Shown here: positions 1 to 9,277 of the stretch, one piece after another
Position numbering within the stretch: the stretch's first letter is position 1
How the letters are laid out: every line of letters starts with the position of its first letter
Virus record (IMG/VR): IMGVR_UViG_3300045256_000282
Coordinates: 1 to 64,000 of that record
DNA from: a virus
Strand: one strand, 5' to 3'
Length of the DNA: 64,000 bases
Translations under genes and position numbers: made by a program
The notes under the pieces: model-generated
Told to the model about the DNA's origin: nothing
Seen by the model: only the letters and a program-made list of their open reading frames with translations
Database searches by the model: none

Positions 1-492
1 CTCTCCCTTACCCTTGCCATTATTGGTAAGGGTCTCAAAACACTTCAGATAAAGATTCATCAACTTTGGGTCAATAGAAGCTAAAACTGAAGGATCTCTA
101 GTACTCAGGAAACGAAATACCGTATCTGAGTAATGCTGTTTAATACTATCACAGAAGGAGATGAGAAAACTTTCGTTTTCTGATTTAAAGATCTCTTTTC
201 TGTTATAAATCGATTCTGCCATTGCGCTGAGTTTCTCGTTGCGCTTTTCAAACCACTTATTCTTATCAGCTAACGCTAGGACGTGCTCTTTTTTAGCCCT
301 ATTGTGCAGGGCTATAGCTTGGTAAGTGTATCCTTGCATATACATGCTTTCCATGCTTTTTTCAAGCTCTTGGCCTACAGAAGAGATTCCGGGAAGCCCT
401 CTTTCTTTAAATTTTTCTAAAAGCTCTTGGTCCGATTTAGAAAAATCGTTCTTTGGAGCCTGGATTTGTTCGGGAAGGTTAGAGTCACTCAT
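1..492 (-). CDS. Hypothetical protein, truncated at left edge
   Basis: The reading frame is still open at base 1, so only the N-terminal 164 codons are visible. Its ATG (492-490) overlaps the stop of the upstream gene in an ATGA junction, so it is the last visible cistron of a minus-strand operon. The first 40 residues are polar. Residues about 50-75 (YMQGYTYQAIALHNRA) have the spacing of a homeodomain-like helix, as seen in small terminases and resolvases. The rest is charged and helical. The similarity is too weak to name a function. Confidence 0.8.
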   Translation of the reverse strand, partial: MSDSNLPEQIQAPKNDFSKSDQELLEKFKERGLPGISSVGQELEKSMESMYMQGYTYQAIALHNRAKKEHVLALADKNKWFEKRNEKLSAMAESIYNRKEIFKSENESFLISFCDSIKQHYSDTVFRFLSTRDPSVLASIDPKLMNLYLKCFETLTNNGKGKGE

Positions 493-830
493 TTTAAATC
501 CAACAATTCCTGACCTTTTTGATCTCTAAGTATTACCGTAATTTGTTGTGAGAATAGTATTGACAGTGCCTTCTGTAAGTTTTGAGAACAGTCTTTTATG
601 TTTTCAGGAGTATTCCCCGACTTGAAGGATACGGTATAGGATACCGTAGACTTCTTTCCTGGCTCTGCGTTTGCCGGGTCAGTGATTATGTCGTAAGAAA
701 TCTCCACCTGACTAACATCATCAATGAAGATGAAAGGATAGAGCTTCATATTATTCAGATGGACCTCAGATATTTGTCCACTAAAAATTGAACCCATGGC
801 TAGCTCTTTTGTTATGGAGTTATTACTCAT
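489..830 (-). CDS. Hypothetical protein (113 aa)
   Basis: Not recognised. Alternating hydrophobic residues (LYPFIFIDD, VSYTVSF) suggest a mainly beta structure followed by a helix (residues 78-95). ATGA-type overlaps join it to the metallophosphoesterase gene upstream and the truncated gene downstream, so it is probably co-translated with both. Confidence 0.75.
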   Translation of the reverse strand: MSNNSITKELAMGSIFSGQISEVHLNNMKLYPFIFIDDVSQVEISYDIITDPANAEPGKKSTVSYTVSFKSGNTPENIKDCSQNLQKALSILFSQQITVILRDQKGQELLDLK

Positions 831-1768
831 AAGCTCTCCACGTATCTCATGACTTCCTCGGCAGTTATCGAACCTAAGAACTTAAAATTCTTAGAGTATT
901 GCTCTAGGGTCGACAACTCTTTGTTTTCCTGAGAGGCTCTTGAATCGGTTGGTTTTGAGGAGATTCTTACCTTACCTTTTAAAGCTTTTGAAACCTTTGC
1001 GATCCAAGCACTAGACCCTATCAACTTTACGTGAGTCTTTAAAGAATCTTCAAAATCAGGTATCTCCTCACCTTCCTTGATCTCAAGAGAGATTATGGGA
1101 GAGCAAACTTTTGACGTAGATATAAATGTCTTGGCGTAGGATGTTGTATCAAAGACCCAAATTCCCTTATTTTGATTGGCGTCGGAGATAGAATCCCACC
1201 TAGCAGTTCCTGGAAGCCAGACGTTAGCATACTCTTGTGGCTTATGAATATGGCCGCCGATAACTAGATCAAACTTTTCTACAAGTGTTAGGGGTAATCC
1301 GTCTTTTGCGTAAAAACCATTCTCGTATTGAGACCCATCAAAAGTTTGATGGCAAACTAGGATCTTAGAATTTGCTTCGGACACCCAGTGAGAGAACTTT
1401 TCAGCGCTAGCTGTGTGGGGTAGGTAGGTAATACCCTCTATAATTTTTGGACTATCGACTACGATAAATCCTGGAATATTTCTTAGCACGTCCAAGGCGC
1501 TCATGCGATCTTCGTTTTGATCGTCGCCCGGCTGGTCATGATTGCCCACTATGGCGATGACCGAAAAGTTTTGCCCAAGCCGTTTTGCCCATTTGATCCA
1601 AAAGTTTTGGACTTCCATCCTGATAACCCTATGGGTATGGAAAAGGTCACCCAAGATGACTACAGTCTTTTCTTTTCTATTAAGCGCTTCAGACTCAACA
1701 AAACTCAGTAGCTTTTCTGATTCCTGTATGTTGTCTGGCCTAACGTGAGGGTCTCCTAAAATTAGCAT
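827..1768 (-). CDS. SbcD/Mre11/T4 gp47-like metallophosphoesterase
   Basis: Calcineurin-like phosphoesterase with the full set of metal motifs: GDPHVR (residues 5-10), GDLFHTH (about 40-46), GNHDQ (about 75-79), CHQTF in the middle and GGHIHKPQ. The order and length (313 aa) match the nuclease subunit of SbcCD/Mre11-Rad50 and T4 gp47, which processes DNA ends during recombination-dependent replication. By analogy it should need an SbcC/gp46 ATPase partner, which is not seen here and may lie beyond the left edge. It is in a minus-strand operon with a helicase and a sigma factor. Known family: metal-dependent nuclease. Inference: phage recombination or late replication. Confidence 0.88.
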   Translation of the reverse strand: MLILGDPHVRPDNIQESEKLLSFVESEALNRKEKTVVILGDLFHTHRVIRMEVQNFWIKWAKRLGQNFSVIAIVGNHDQPGDDQNEDRMSALDVLRNIPGFIVVDSPKIIEGITYLPHTASAEKFSHWVSEANSKILVCHQTFDGSQYENGFYAKDGLPLTLVEKFDLVIGGHIHKPQEYANVWLPGTARWDSISDANQNKGIWVFDTTSYAKTFISTSKVCSPIISLEIKEGEEIPDFEDSLKTHVKLIGSSAWIAKVSKALKGKVRISSKPTDSRASQENKELSTLEQYSKNFKFLGSITAEEVMRYVESL

Positions 1769-1779
1769 TCCTAATCCTA

Positions 1780-2103
1780 TCAGACCGTTTCATTTGTGTC
1801 AACGATGTTTACAAACTTAAGTTCGACTATGATAAACTTCTGATCTTTTAAGGCTTCACAAGAAAAAACGTTTTTAGCCCAGGGTTGGGTTGACAGAAGC
1901 TCTTCGGCAATATATACGGTAGATCCCGCCGGGATAAAACTTCCATCCGAAAGTTTAGCCTCGACTAAAACCTTAAGGCCAAAAAGTTCGGTTTTTTGCT
2001 TCACAAAGGCGATCCCGTTTCGAACTTCACCTTTTAATCCCTGACCTTGCTGGTAAGGTTCTAAGATCAACCTATCGTTAAAGCTAAGCATTCCCAACTT
2101 CAT
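1780..2103 (-). CDS. Hypothetical protein (107 aa)
   Basis: Not recognised. Beta-rich; residues about 35-75 (FVKQKTELFGLKVLVEAKL then PAGSTVYIAEE) look like a small barrel. The ATG overlaps the stop of the sigma-factor gene (ATGA), so it is translationally coupled to it and could be an accessory or regulator, but nothing in the sequence proves that. Confidence 0.72.
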   Translation of the reverse strand: MKLGMLSFNDRLILEPYQQGQGLKGEVRNGIAFVKQKTELFGLKVLVEAKLSDGSFIPAGSTVYIAEELLSTQPWAKNVFSCEALKDQKFIIVELKFVNIVDTNETV

Positions 2104-3140
2104 ATCTTTATCCCTTTCAATCGCAAGACTTTCTGATGCATTAGGGGTAAACCTAAAGCAGAGGATATCATATGGTTCATAGAATCTCTTTGAACAATGT
2201 CATTCTCCATATCCACTTCGGAGTTAAGATCTTGCATCTCATACACTTCCGCAGGGGTTTCCCCTTCTTGACCCGGCAGGGTCGTGCTCATCGTAGAGGC
2301 AGCTTTCATTAAAGATGCAAGTTCTGAGCCATTTATCTTCTTAAAATTTGTTTTCTTTCCTTCTTCTTTGTCTTGCACAAAACTTTTATTGATAGCCTCG
2401 GCTAGCTCGTTAAAATCTTGTATGTCTTGCCTGTAAGCAATTGAGTTGGCTCGATAAAGAACATGCCTATCTGATGGGTAGAAGTGAAGCATCGTTTCGG
2501 AGTAACTCTCGATCAGGTTTCCGGCCATTCTTCCGATGCAAACGCTTCGGAACACGGGACTATAGTCACCAACCCATTTATCAACCCCGGATATAAGGCC
2601 CATAGCTGCAATACCTATCATGTCCATCAGCGATACATGGTTCCTAGGCACTTTTCTATAAAAAAGCTTAGCTCGGTTGATGGCCAACGGCATGTTGTTT
2701 TCTATTAGGCGACGTCTGGCCTCAACAACTTGATCAAAAAATTTCTGAGATTTTTCTGGAAATGGACCAACCCAGTTGTCTCTAACGAACTTTATAAGAA
2801 GATAATTTATATGAAACTTCTGTAAAACCCTGATCTTACCGTCTTTGATGGCTGGGGTAATTTGTGAACTAAAAATATCAGCCTTTTCCCTAAAAAATGG
2901 CCTAGCAGACAAGATATTTCTGTTTTGAACCACAACCAAAAGTATGAACTTTCTATAGATCTCGTTTGCTTGTTTGAACTTTAGTATCGAGTTCTTAAAG
3001 CTTTTTTCTAAAGCCATGAGTTTTTCGACCTGTTTTTTCTGGTCGCTGCCATCCTCATTATTGCCAATAGCCCGAGTAAGCTCGTCGGCTAATATGTACA
3101 AGCTGTTGTCGAAGTAATTTGGCTTGCTTTGTTCGCTCAT
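2100..3140 (-). CDS. Phage RNA polymerase sigma factor (sigma-70 family)
   Basis: Residues about 140-225 match sigma region 2: NNMPLAINRAKLF, then DMIGIAAMGLISGVDKW, then FRSVCIGRMAGNLIES, corresponding to the 2.1-2.4 helices that bind core polymerase and the -10 element. The C-terminus (LPLMHQKVLRLKGI) looks like a remnant of region 4. The long N-terminal 130 residues are helical and not recognised. At 346 aa it is larger than T4 gp55. It overlaps the helicase gene upstream and the next gene downstream by ATGA, so all are one operon. Inference: it directs host RNA polymerase to phage late promoters, perhaps the AATCTT elements reported here. Confidence 0.82.
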   Translation of the reverse strand: MSEQSKPNYFDNSLYILADELTRAIGNNEDGSDQKKQVEKLMALEKSFKNSILKFKQANEIYRKFILLVVVQNRNILSARPFFREKADIFSSQITPAIKDGKIRVLQKFHINYLLIKFVRDNWVGPFPEKSQKFFDQVVEARRRLIENNMPLAINRAKLFYRKVPRNHVSLMDMIGIAAMGLISGVDKWVGDYSPVFRSVCIGRMAGNLIESYSETMLHFYPSDRHVLYRANSIAYRQDIQDFNELAEAINKSFVQDKEEGKKTNFKKINGSELASLMKAASTMSTTLPGQEGETPAEVYEMQDLNSEVDMENDIVQRDSMNHMISSALGLPLMHQKVLRLKGIKI

Positions 3141-4630
3141 CCCACTGCCTTTATTTCTGTGCCGCTATCGCTGTAGTATTCTATTCTTTCCTTAAGATGC
3201 CTACCCATTATATCAACAGACTGGACGTCAAAGTCCCATATCACAGCCTTTTCTTTTGGCTGATGATATTTTTCAAAACCGCTGCCTTCTAGCTTTCGCA
3301 CACTTCTGCCTACAGCACCCTGCTTAGTTTTGATCTCGCTAGTACCTCCTTGCCAGTTTACGGTGTGATGGGTCGGAAATATGTTGGTTCCGGTTGATAT
3401 ACAACTAGTGCCCAACAATATCTTTGCCTCTCCCTTATTAAACTTTAAGACAGCGCTTTCTGGGTCTGTATCCCCAAGATCGGGTTCTTTGCTTCCTGTT
3501 GCGCAGGCGTACGGGATCTTGAGTAAGGGCAATATTCTCCTTATCTGATCAATCTCATCAACTAGTACTAGTGTTTGCTCTCCTTTAACGGAACTAACGG
3601 AATTAGCAAGATTGGCTATAAACTTAGCTATGTTGTCATTATGTAGAAAGTGCTTTCTTTTCATGGCCAGAGCATCGTCAGAATCATATCCTGGAGCTGT
3701 CGTTTTGACAGTTACGATCCTAAACTCGTGGTCGCAGATAAAACCACCCTTAATAGCATCCTCTGTTGTTAGGGTGGAGACTGTTTGTCCTATTATGCTA
3801 TGCAAGAGCTTTTCCGTACCGTCACCCCTCGTTTGGGTTCCGCTAAAAAACATCCGATATGGAACTTTTGAGAACAGATTGTGGCAAACCTCATCCAGGG
3901 TTGTCGCTCCCCATAGGTGAGACTCGTCTACTAGCAAAACTTGTGCCGAAGATATCTCCTCAAACTCTTTTGTTCCTGGTTTAAGGTTTGTTAAGGATTT
4001 AGATATGGCTACCGTGAACAGTTTTCCAAGGCGTTTCTTGCCATCCCCTAGGGCACCTACCGAGGATTTGCCTAAATGTTTCTCAAACTTATCGAGCATC
4101 TCTGCGAAGATGCTTTGAGAAGGTACGGCTATAACAGTTTTAAGACCCAATTTTTGAGCAATGGTTAATATAATCGCAGACTTACCCGCTCCGGTACAAA
4201 GTTGAACATTTCCGTGTCTTATGTCTATAAGTTTTTCAATTGATTCTTTTTGATAATCATATAGTGAGAATGGTATTTTCTTATACCATGGGAATGGCTT
4301 GGGTTTTGCAAAAGATTTTTCATAAGACGGCAAGGTTTTAACTTTTACTTGACCAAACTTTTCAATTATGTACGGTATCGATCCGGGCCGCAAGCAGGGC
4401 TTGTTATCAGATTTAAACATCAGGCACACGTTTAAACCCTGTTTAAGCTCGTTTGCCCTCGCTTGCCAGGCGTCCGGGCTGCTTTGTTTCCACCAGCGGT
4501 TGCGCATATGCTTTTTGTACTGGAATTGGGCATTATTATTAGTATAGGATAGGAACTTGGCAAGGGACGACATCTCCTCAGGTGAGGCGTCTACATAAGC
4601 TTCGGTGGGTGTTTTTATGACAATTTCCAT
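3137..4630 (-). CDS. SF2 DNA/RNA helicase, T4 UvsW-like
   Basis: Superfamily 2 helicase. Visible motifs (numbered from this start): Q/LYDYQKESI about 123-130, Walker A CTGAGKS about 145-151, DESH box 235-238, FSGTQTRGDG (motif III-like), and QGAVGRSVRK (motif VI) near residue 455. UvsW of T4 remodels recombination and R-loop intermediates, which fits the SbcD-like neighbour. A GTG start at 4645 is possible, but the ATG at 4630 has an AGGA Shine-Dalgarno 6 nt upstream and is preferred. It is divergent from the GroEL gene, with about 60 bp between them. Confidence 0.85.
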   Translation of the reverse strand: MEIVIKTPTEAYVDASPEEMSSLAKFLSYTNNNAQFQYKKHMRNRWWKQSSPDAWQARANELKQGLNVCLMFKSDNKPCLRPGSIPYIIEKFGQVKVKTLPSYEKSFAKPKPFPWYKKIPFSLYDYQKESIEKLIDIRHGNVQLCTGAGKSAIILTIAQKLGLKTVIAVPSQSIFAEMLDKFEKHLGKSSVGALGDGKKRLGKLFTVAISKSLTNLKPGTKEFEEISSAQVLLVDESHLWGATTLDEVCHNLFSKVPYRMFFSGTQTRGDGTEKLLHSIIGQTVSTLTTEDAIKGGFICDHEFRIVTVKTTAPGYDSDDALAMKRKHFLHNDNIAKFIANLANSVSSVKGEQTLVLVDEIDQIRRILPLLKIPYACATGSKEPDLGDTDPESAVLKFNKGEAKILLGTSCISTGTNIFPTHHTVNWQGGTSEIKTKQGAVGRSVRKLEGSGFEKYHQPKEKAVIWDFDVQSVDIMGRHLKERIEYYSDSGTEIKAVG

Positions 4631-4649
4631 GATTAATCCTACCACGCTA

Positions 4650-4657
4650 TGATATCA
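4650..4657. promoter_or_regulatory. Palindromic TGATATCA in the divergent helicase/GroEL spacer
   Basis: The 8-bp palindrome lies between the divergent helicase and GroEL starts. TGATATCATT also occurs at 52866, 55330 and 60974. Read as TGA plus TATCAT it resembles an extended -10 box that can work in both directions. No convincing -35 is seen 17 bp upstream. Confidence 0.35.
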
Positions 4658-4688
4658 TTGCTATAGACTTTTGGAGGTCTTAAAAAAT

Positions 4689-6455
4689 ATGATTCGTAAA
4701 GTAAAGACAAGTCCTAAGATTTTCGTGTCGGACCAGACAAAACTTCAAGAGATCGTAGTATCTACAATGGAGCGTATCAGTGAGATAGTGGGTTCCACGT
4801 TTGGCCCAGGCGGAAGAAACGTTTTGATTGAGAGCGATTACCCTGGCATTCCAAACAAGAACACTAAGGACGGGGTCACCGTCTTTAAAGCCTTAGGGTC
4901 TTCTAACTCCTACGAGCACCTGATCATCGAGCAGGCCCGAGATTCTGCGCAAAGAACGGCTAGTGAAGCGGGAGATGGCACCACGACAGCGACCATCCTA
5001 TCTGCGGCTATGGTTCGCTATCTTTATGATTTTTGTAATAACAACCCACGATACAGCCCTCAAAAGGCTGCTCGCGAGATGTCTAAGATCGTCCGTGAAA
5101 AGCTGGTTCCAAAGATCCGGGAAAAAGCGATAAAGATTGATACCGAGAATCAGCATCTTCTCAAGATGGTCGCCAAGATATCTGCGAACGGGGATGAGGA
5201 CATGGCGACCGCTGTCATTAAAGCTTTTGAGCTTGTGGGTTACGGAGAGTCTTCACATGTGACGATCAAGGAACTTTCAGGTCCTTACGGATACGAGGTT
5301 GGTTTGATCGAAGGTTTTCCTATTCCTATCGGTTACGAAGAATCTATTGGCAAGTTTCACACGGCGTTTATTAACGATCAAGCAAACCAACGCTGCGCTT
5401 TGGATAAGCCTCTCTTTCTTCTTTACGATGGTCGGATGAACGACATCGTAATGTTTTCAAGACTTTTTGAAGAACTAGGAAAAGCTTACGTCGAAGAAGG
5501 AAAGTCAGAGTATAAGAATCTTGTCATTATTGCTCATGGGTTTAGCGATCACGTCTTGACGCAACTCGCATACAACTTCTCGAACCCTAACACCATGAAC
5601 ATCGTTCCGGTTGTCACTCCCATGGCGCAGTTCATCAACTCCCAATTACAATTTCTTATGGACGTGTCGGCTTTTACCGGAGCAAAGATCTTTGGGATGA
5701 AGGACAATGTTTCGGAGGCAACTCCAAATGACCTTGGGGCTAATATGGAGATGTTTGAATCTTATAGATTCAGAAGCACTATCGTAGGTAACCCTGACGA
5801 GATGAACGTAGAAGTTCGGGCGGATGAGCTTAAAAAACAAAAAGAACACGCCGAAAGCCAAGCAGAGCAGATCTGGATTGAGGAGCGTCTTGGCAAGATC
5901 ACTAACGGTATCGCAAAATTAACGATCTTTGGTGGATCTAACGGTGAGCTTAAGGAAGCGCACGATCGATGTGAGGATGCGGTTTGTGCGGTAAGAAGTG
6001 CGATCTCAAAGGGCGCTTTGCCTGGAGGATGCCGGGTATTGATTGACCTGGCGGTCGAGCTTGGAGAAACAGAGGCTAGTGAGGTTGTTCAAGAGATCAT
6101 AATCCCAGCCTTGTTTACACCGATCAACCGATTGCTGGAGAATGCTGGGTATACTAGTGACGAATCTATGGCGATCACAGAGAAGATGATTGAAAATCCA
6201 GACCTGGTATACGATGTAGAAAATCAAGTTTTTGGAAAAGCAGAAGAGCTTGGCGTATTTGACTCCGCCCCAGCGGTTGAAGAAGCTCTCAAAAACGCAG
6301 CCTCGATCGCAACGGTTATGGGAACTATTGGTGGTATGGTTGCATATCCTAGAGATGAAGCTTTTGAACGAAGTGAAGCAAAGGATGATGCGGCTTTTAA
6401 AAGAGCTGTAGATAGTCCAGAACAGTTTGTTAACGAGGCAGATCAGCGACCATAA
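4689..6455 (+). CDS. groL: Phage-encoded GroEL-like chaperonin
   Basis: Group I chaperonin of 588 aa. Equatorial motifs: GPGGRNVLIE (residues 39-48), KDGVTV (60-65), nucleotide-binding GDGTTTA (95-101). The C-terminal equatorial half shows ERLGKITNGIA, DRCEDAVCAVRSA (with the catalytic-Asp position of GroEL D398) and SAPAVEEALKNAASIA. The apical domain is divergent and the GGM-repeat tail is missing. The ATG at 4689 is chosen because the upstream in-frame TTG (4671) lies in the GGAGG Shine-Dalgarno site. Phage GroELs are known from phages EL and OBP and fold phage proteins; no GroES gene is seen here, so it may work without one. The TAATG overlap with the terminase gene links it to packaging genes. 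Confidence 0.93.
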   Translation: MIRKVKTSPKIFVSDQTKLQEIVVSTMERISEIVGSTFGPGGRNVLIESDYPGIPNKNTKDGVTVFKALGSSNSYEHLIIEQARDSAQRTASEAGDGTTTATILSAAMVRYLYDFCNNNPRYSPQKAAREMSKIVREKLVPKIREKAIKIDTENQHLLKMVAKISANGDEDMATAVIKAFELVGYGESSHVTIKELSGPYGYEVGLIEGFPIPIGYEESIGKFHTAFINDQANQRCALDKPLFLLYDGRMNDIVMFSRLFEELGKAYVEEGKSEYKNLVIIAHGFSDHVLTQLAYNFSNPNTMNIVPVVTPMAQFINSQLQFLMDVSAFTGAKIFGMKDNVSEATPNDLGANMEMFESYRFRSTIVGNPDEMNVEVRADELKKQKEHAESQAEQIWIEERLGKITNGIAKLTIFGGSNGELKEAHDRCEDAVCAVRSAISKGALPGGCRVLIDLAVELGETEASEVVQEIIIPALFTPINRLLENAGYTSDESMAITEKMIENPDLVYDVENQVFGKAEELGVFDSAPAVEEALKNAASIATVMGTIGGMVAYPRDEAFERSEAKDDAAFKRAVDSPEQFVNEADQRP

Positions 6456-8293
6456 TGGTAGACCTAAGTAATCCCGCAGAAAAGCTTAAGGCTAAAAACC
6501 TTCTCAGGGTGCTTCAAAACAAGGAGCAGCTCAGGGACTGGTATCGCGCTTATTTTGGTATCGAGATGGTTGGAGATACGATTGATCCAGATTCAAACTC
6601 TAACCCTCTAGACGCTGCGTGGCAGATCTACGAGGCCGTCCGGGACAATAAGGGCGAAGAGGTTGATGGCTTTATCATGCTTTCAGCTCGAGAAGCCTAT
6701 AAGACCCTCTCTGCTGCTATGCTGGAAGTTTTACTTTTACTGCATTTCCAGGTAACCATATCGCACATGGCGGCTATTCTGAAACAGTCGGACAAAGCCG
6801 TTGCGTATATTACTTCGTTTTTGAACAAACTAAAGCCGTACATAGATTATAACGGGTGGAAACAGGTATCGGAATCCAAAACGATGCTTGAGTTCCAGAC
6901 CCCAGAAGGGCACAGGCCATATATTCTTGTGGTCGTGTGCTCTATGGCTGGCGCTAACGGGCCTCACACGAACCTGATGTTTGTCGATGAGATCGACGTT
7001 ATCCGAGATCCGGTCGCTTACGAGGAGTCAAAACTCATTCCTGGTATGGAAAGAGGAAGACTACCCATCACAGTTAAGCTTTCAACAAGAAAGTTTGCGT
7101 TCGGACTCATGGAAAAAGAGCTTAACGATGCTAAGGAAACTGGAGAGAAGATCCTTAGGTGGAACATCATAGATATAGCTGAGAAATGCCAGCCCTCCAG
7201 GTTTCAGCCGAACGCAGACGGGTCTAGAATCACCGCTTACGTGGCTAAGAAGCTTCCGCTGACTACCATAACGCCTGCGGAGTTTGAGGCTAAGCACCCA
7301 CAAGAAAAAGCCGATTGGGAAAAAGTTGAGGCGCACCCAGGGTGCTTGGGTTGTAAACTTTTGCCAGTTTGTAAGACTAGGCTAGCCGATAAGCCGGAGT
7401 CATCTGTTAAGAACCTATACAAACCAATAGCGGCCCTTCTAAAATCTTTCAAAAAGGTTAGTCCAGACATGGCCGAAGCCCAGTTGATGTGTTGGAAACC
7501 TTCCTCCAAGGGTCTGGTGTATCCAAGATTTGATACTCACAAGAACGTTTTAAGCGTAGATCAGGCTTTGGAGCTTTTGACTGGAGATAAGGTCAGTGGG
7601 GCTAGTTTTGATGAGCTGATACAAACCCTTAAAAAACTAGAAGCAAGGTTTTACGCTGGGGTTGACTGGGGATACACCCATGAGGCGACGATAGTCGTCA
7701 TGGCAGTAACGTCTAGTGGCTATAGCCTGATAGTAGAGACGTTTGGTAGCCCCGGACTAGAAATTCATGATTTTAAGATGCTAGGGTTGCGTTTTCAAGA
7801 AAAGTACGGGATCTCAAAGTGGTTTTATGACCAAGCATCTCCCTCAAACATCAAGACGTTTACAAAGGCTGGTATGAAAGGCCCAGAGTTTACAAAGGAC
7901 GTTCTTGGGGGCATTGAGGCTATACGCTCTCAGATCGTAGACACTATGGGTCAAAGACGGCTTTTCGTCATAAATACGGAAGAGAACCGTAAGATCATAC
8001 AGGGATTTAAGGTTCACCATTTCAAACTAGACAATGCCGGAAACCCCACCAAACACCCTGACGACGAGGAATTCGCCGACGTTATGGACAGTTTACGATA
8101 CATAGGGCAGAACGTTCACGGACCCAAGAACTCAAATAAGATCATAATTGGTTCTGATAATCCTCAAGAAGGTCGGCAACACCCTACTATGGCTGAGCAA
8201 TTAAGTCAAGAAATAAGGGTTAGGGTTGTGGAAACTGGCGTAAAGACTGAGGAAACTGTTAAAAAGAAGCGCGGTCTGATTTGGGACATGTGA
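6455..8293 (+). CDS. terL: Terminase large subunit (packaging ATPase/nuclease)
   Basis: Motor that pumps DNA through the portal. The ATPase domain has a deviant Walker A (SAREAYKT, residues 77-84) and Walker B NLMFVDE (173-179). The RNase H-like nuclease starts at AGVDWGYTH (about residue 403) and ends with the acidic motif FADVMDSLRY (about 540). Between them (about 295-308) is HPGCLGCKLLPVC, a cysteine cluster that could bind zinc and is not part of the canonical TerL core. It overlaps GroEL by TAATG. No small terminase is evident beside it. Confidence 0.93.
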   Translation: MVDLSNPAEKLKAKNLLRVLQNKEQLRDWYRAYFGIEMVGDTIDPDSNSNPLDAAWQIYEAVRDNKGEEVDGFIMLSAREAYKTLSAAMLEVLLLLHFQVTISHMAAILKQSDKAVAYITSFLNKLKPYIDYNGWKQVSESKTMLEFQTPEGHRPYILVVVCSMAGANGPHTNLMFVDEIDVIRDPVAYEESKLIPGMERGRLPITVKLSTRKFAFGLMEKELNDAKETGEKILRWNIIDIAEKCQPSRFQPNADGSRITAYVAKKLPLTTITPAEFEAKHPQEKADWEKVEAHPGCLGCKLLPVCKTRLADKPESSVKNLYKPIAALLKSFKKVSPDMAEAQLMCWKPSSKGLVYPRFDTHKNVLSVDQALELLTGDKVSGASFDELIQTLKKLEARFYAGVDWGYTHEATIVVMAVTSSGYSLIVETFGSPGLEIHDFKMLGLRFQEKYGISKWFYDQASPSNIKTFTKAGMKGPEFTKDVLGGIEAIRSQIVDTMGQRRLFVINTEENRKIIQGFKVHHFKLDNAGNPTKHPDDEEFADVMDSLRYIGQNVHGPKNSNKIIIGSDNPQEGRQHPTMAEQLSQEIRVRVVETGVKTEETVKKKRGLIWDM

Positions 8294-8298
8294 GCCGC

Positions 8299-8304
8299 AA
8301 TCTT
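8299..8304 (+). promoter_or_regulatory. AATCTT late-promoter candidate
   Basis: AATCTTTAATCTA runs directly into the AGGAG Shine-Dalgarno site of the gene at 8329, in the 35-bp terminase/structural-gene spacer. Confidence 0.45.
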
Positions 8305-8328
8305 TAATCTAGGAGCTAAAGAGTAAAA

Positions 8329-9276
8329 ATGGCAAAATTAAATTTCCTTTTAAATATAAATAGTTACCTCGACGCCAACTCGTCCAATAATCCTAGCCTG
8401 AACGTTATAAAGTGGGCTAGGGATTTTCAAGGTATCGCAGTCGAGAAGCCTCAAAGCGCACAGTTTTCTTTAGCCCCAGGAGAAAGTCGAACGGTATTCG
8501 ATGGAACCCGAACCCTGCTTCAAGATGGCACTACGCAGTATCAGCTTTCGCTGAAACCCGGTACCACAAGTACCTATGTGCTGAAGCATGTGAGTGGCAC
8601 TGCTCCCCAGTTTCGTGCATCACGAAATACTGGTGCTGATGCCACGACTCAGGTGTCGGTAACAAAGAATGGCAACGTTTTGACCTTCGCTAGCACTGGC
8701 GGCACCCCTTTAGATCTCATCGTAGGCTCTGTTGTTGTTGGAGACAAGGTTAGTCTTGGATCTGTATTTTCGACAGCCAACCGTGGAGTTTTTACGATAA
8801 TCGCTAGAACCGCAACCAGCCTTTCCGTGGAAAACAGCGGGGGCGTAGTGGAGTCTGGTGTTGTTTTAGGGGCATCTTTTCAGGACGAGATCCGCATCTT
8901 TGGTGCTTCGGGCGTTCAGGCTGGGGATACGATTCGCATATTTGGCGCTTTCTCACCCTCTACCCAAGGATCGTACGAGGTTTCTTATGCTCAGGATAAT
9001 CTCGTAGAGTTTTACTCAACTTCTTCTCTTCCAGAAGAGACGGTTACCACAAACTCGGTGGCTATTTACAGTCAGGCCAAAAGGGTGATATACATAGAAA
9101 CAGACAAGAAGCTTAGCATCCAAGCAAATGGTGCGCAGCAAGGAAAGGTTGAGCCTCTAGTCTCTGGTTCCGATATTAAGCCCGGTATGCTTTTTAAGAT
9201 CGAGACCATCTGGTCATTAGTGGTGACCAACGATAGTTTAGAAGTTGCAAATATTTACTGCGCATCGGTAGAGTAA
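8329..9276 (+). CDS. Predicted virion structural protein, beta-rich
   Basis: 315 aa, not assigned to a named family. It is rich in Thr, Ser, Gly and Val with regular beta-strand alternation. Two internal segments read alike (GDKVSLGSVFSTANRGVFTII near 150 and GDTIRIFGAFSPSTQGSYEV near 205), suggesting repeated Ig-like or barrel modules. It lies between terminase and portal and starts after a clear AGGAG site. Candidate head, vertex or neck protein. Confidence 0.75.
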   Translation: MAKLNFLLNINSYLDANSSNNPSLNVIKWARDFQGIAVEKPQSAQFSLAPGESRTVFDGTRTLLQDGTTQYQLSLKPGTTSTYVLKHVSGTAPQFRASRNTGADATTQVSVTKNGNVLTFASTGGTPLDLIVGSVVVGDKVSLGSVFSTANRGVFTIIARTATSLSVENSGGVVESGVVLGASFQDEIRIFGASGVQAGDTIRIFGAFSPSTQGSYEVSYAQDNLVEFYSTSSLPEETVTTNSVAIYSQAKRVIYIETDKKLSIQANGAQQGKVEPLVSGSDIKPGMLFKIETIWSLVVTNDSLEVANIYCASVE

Positions 9277-9277
9277 T

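Noticed and set aside
4671-4688. Upstream TTG start for GroEL
   Set aside because: It would place the GGAGG ribosome site inside the gene; the ATG at 4689 aligns with the normal GroEL N-terminus.
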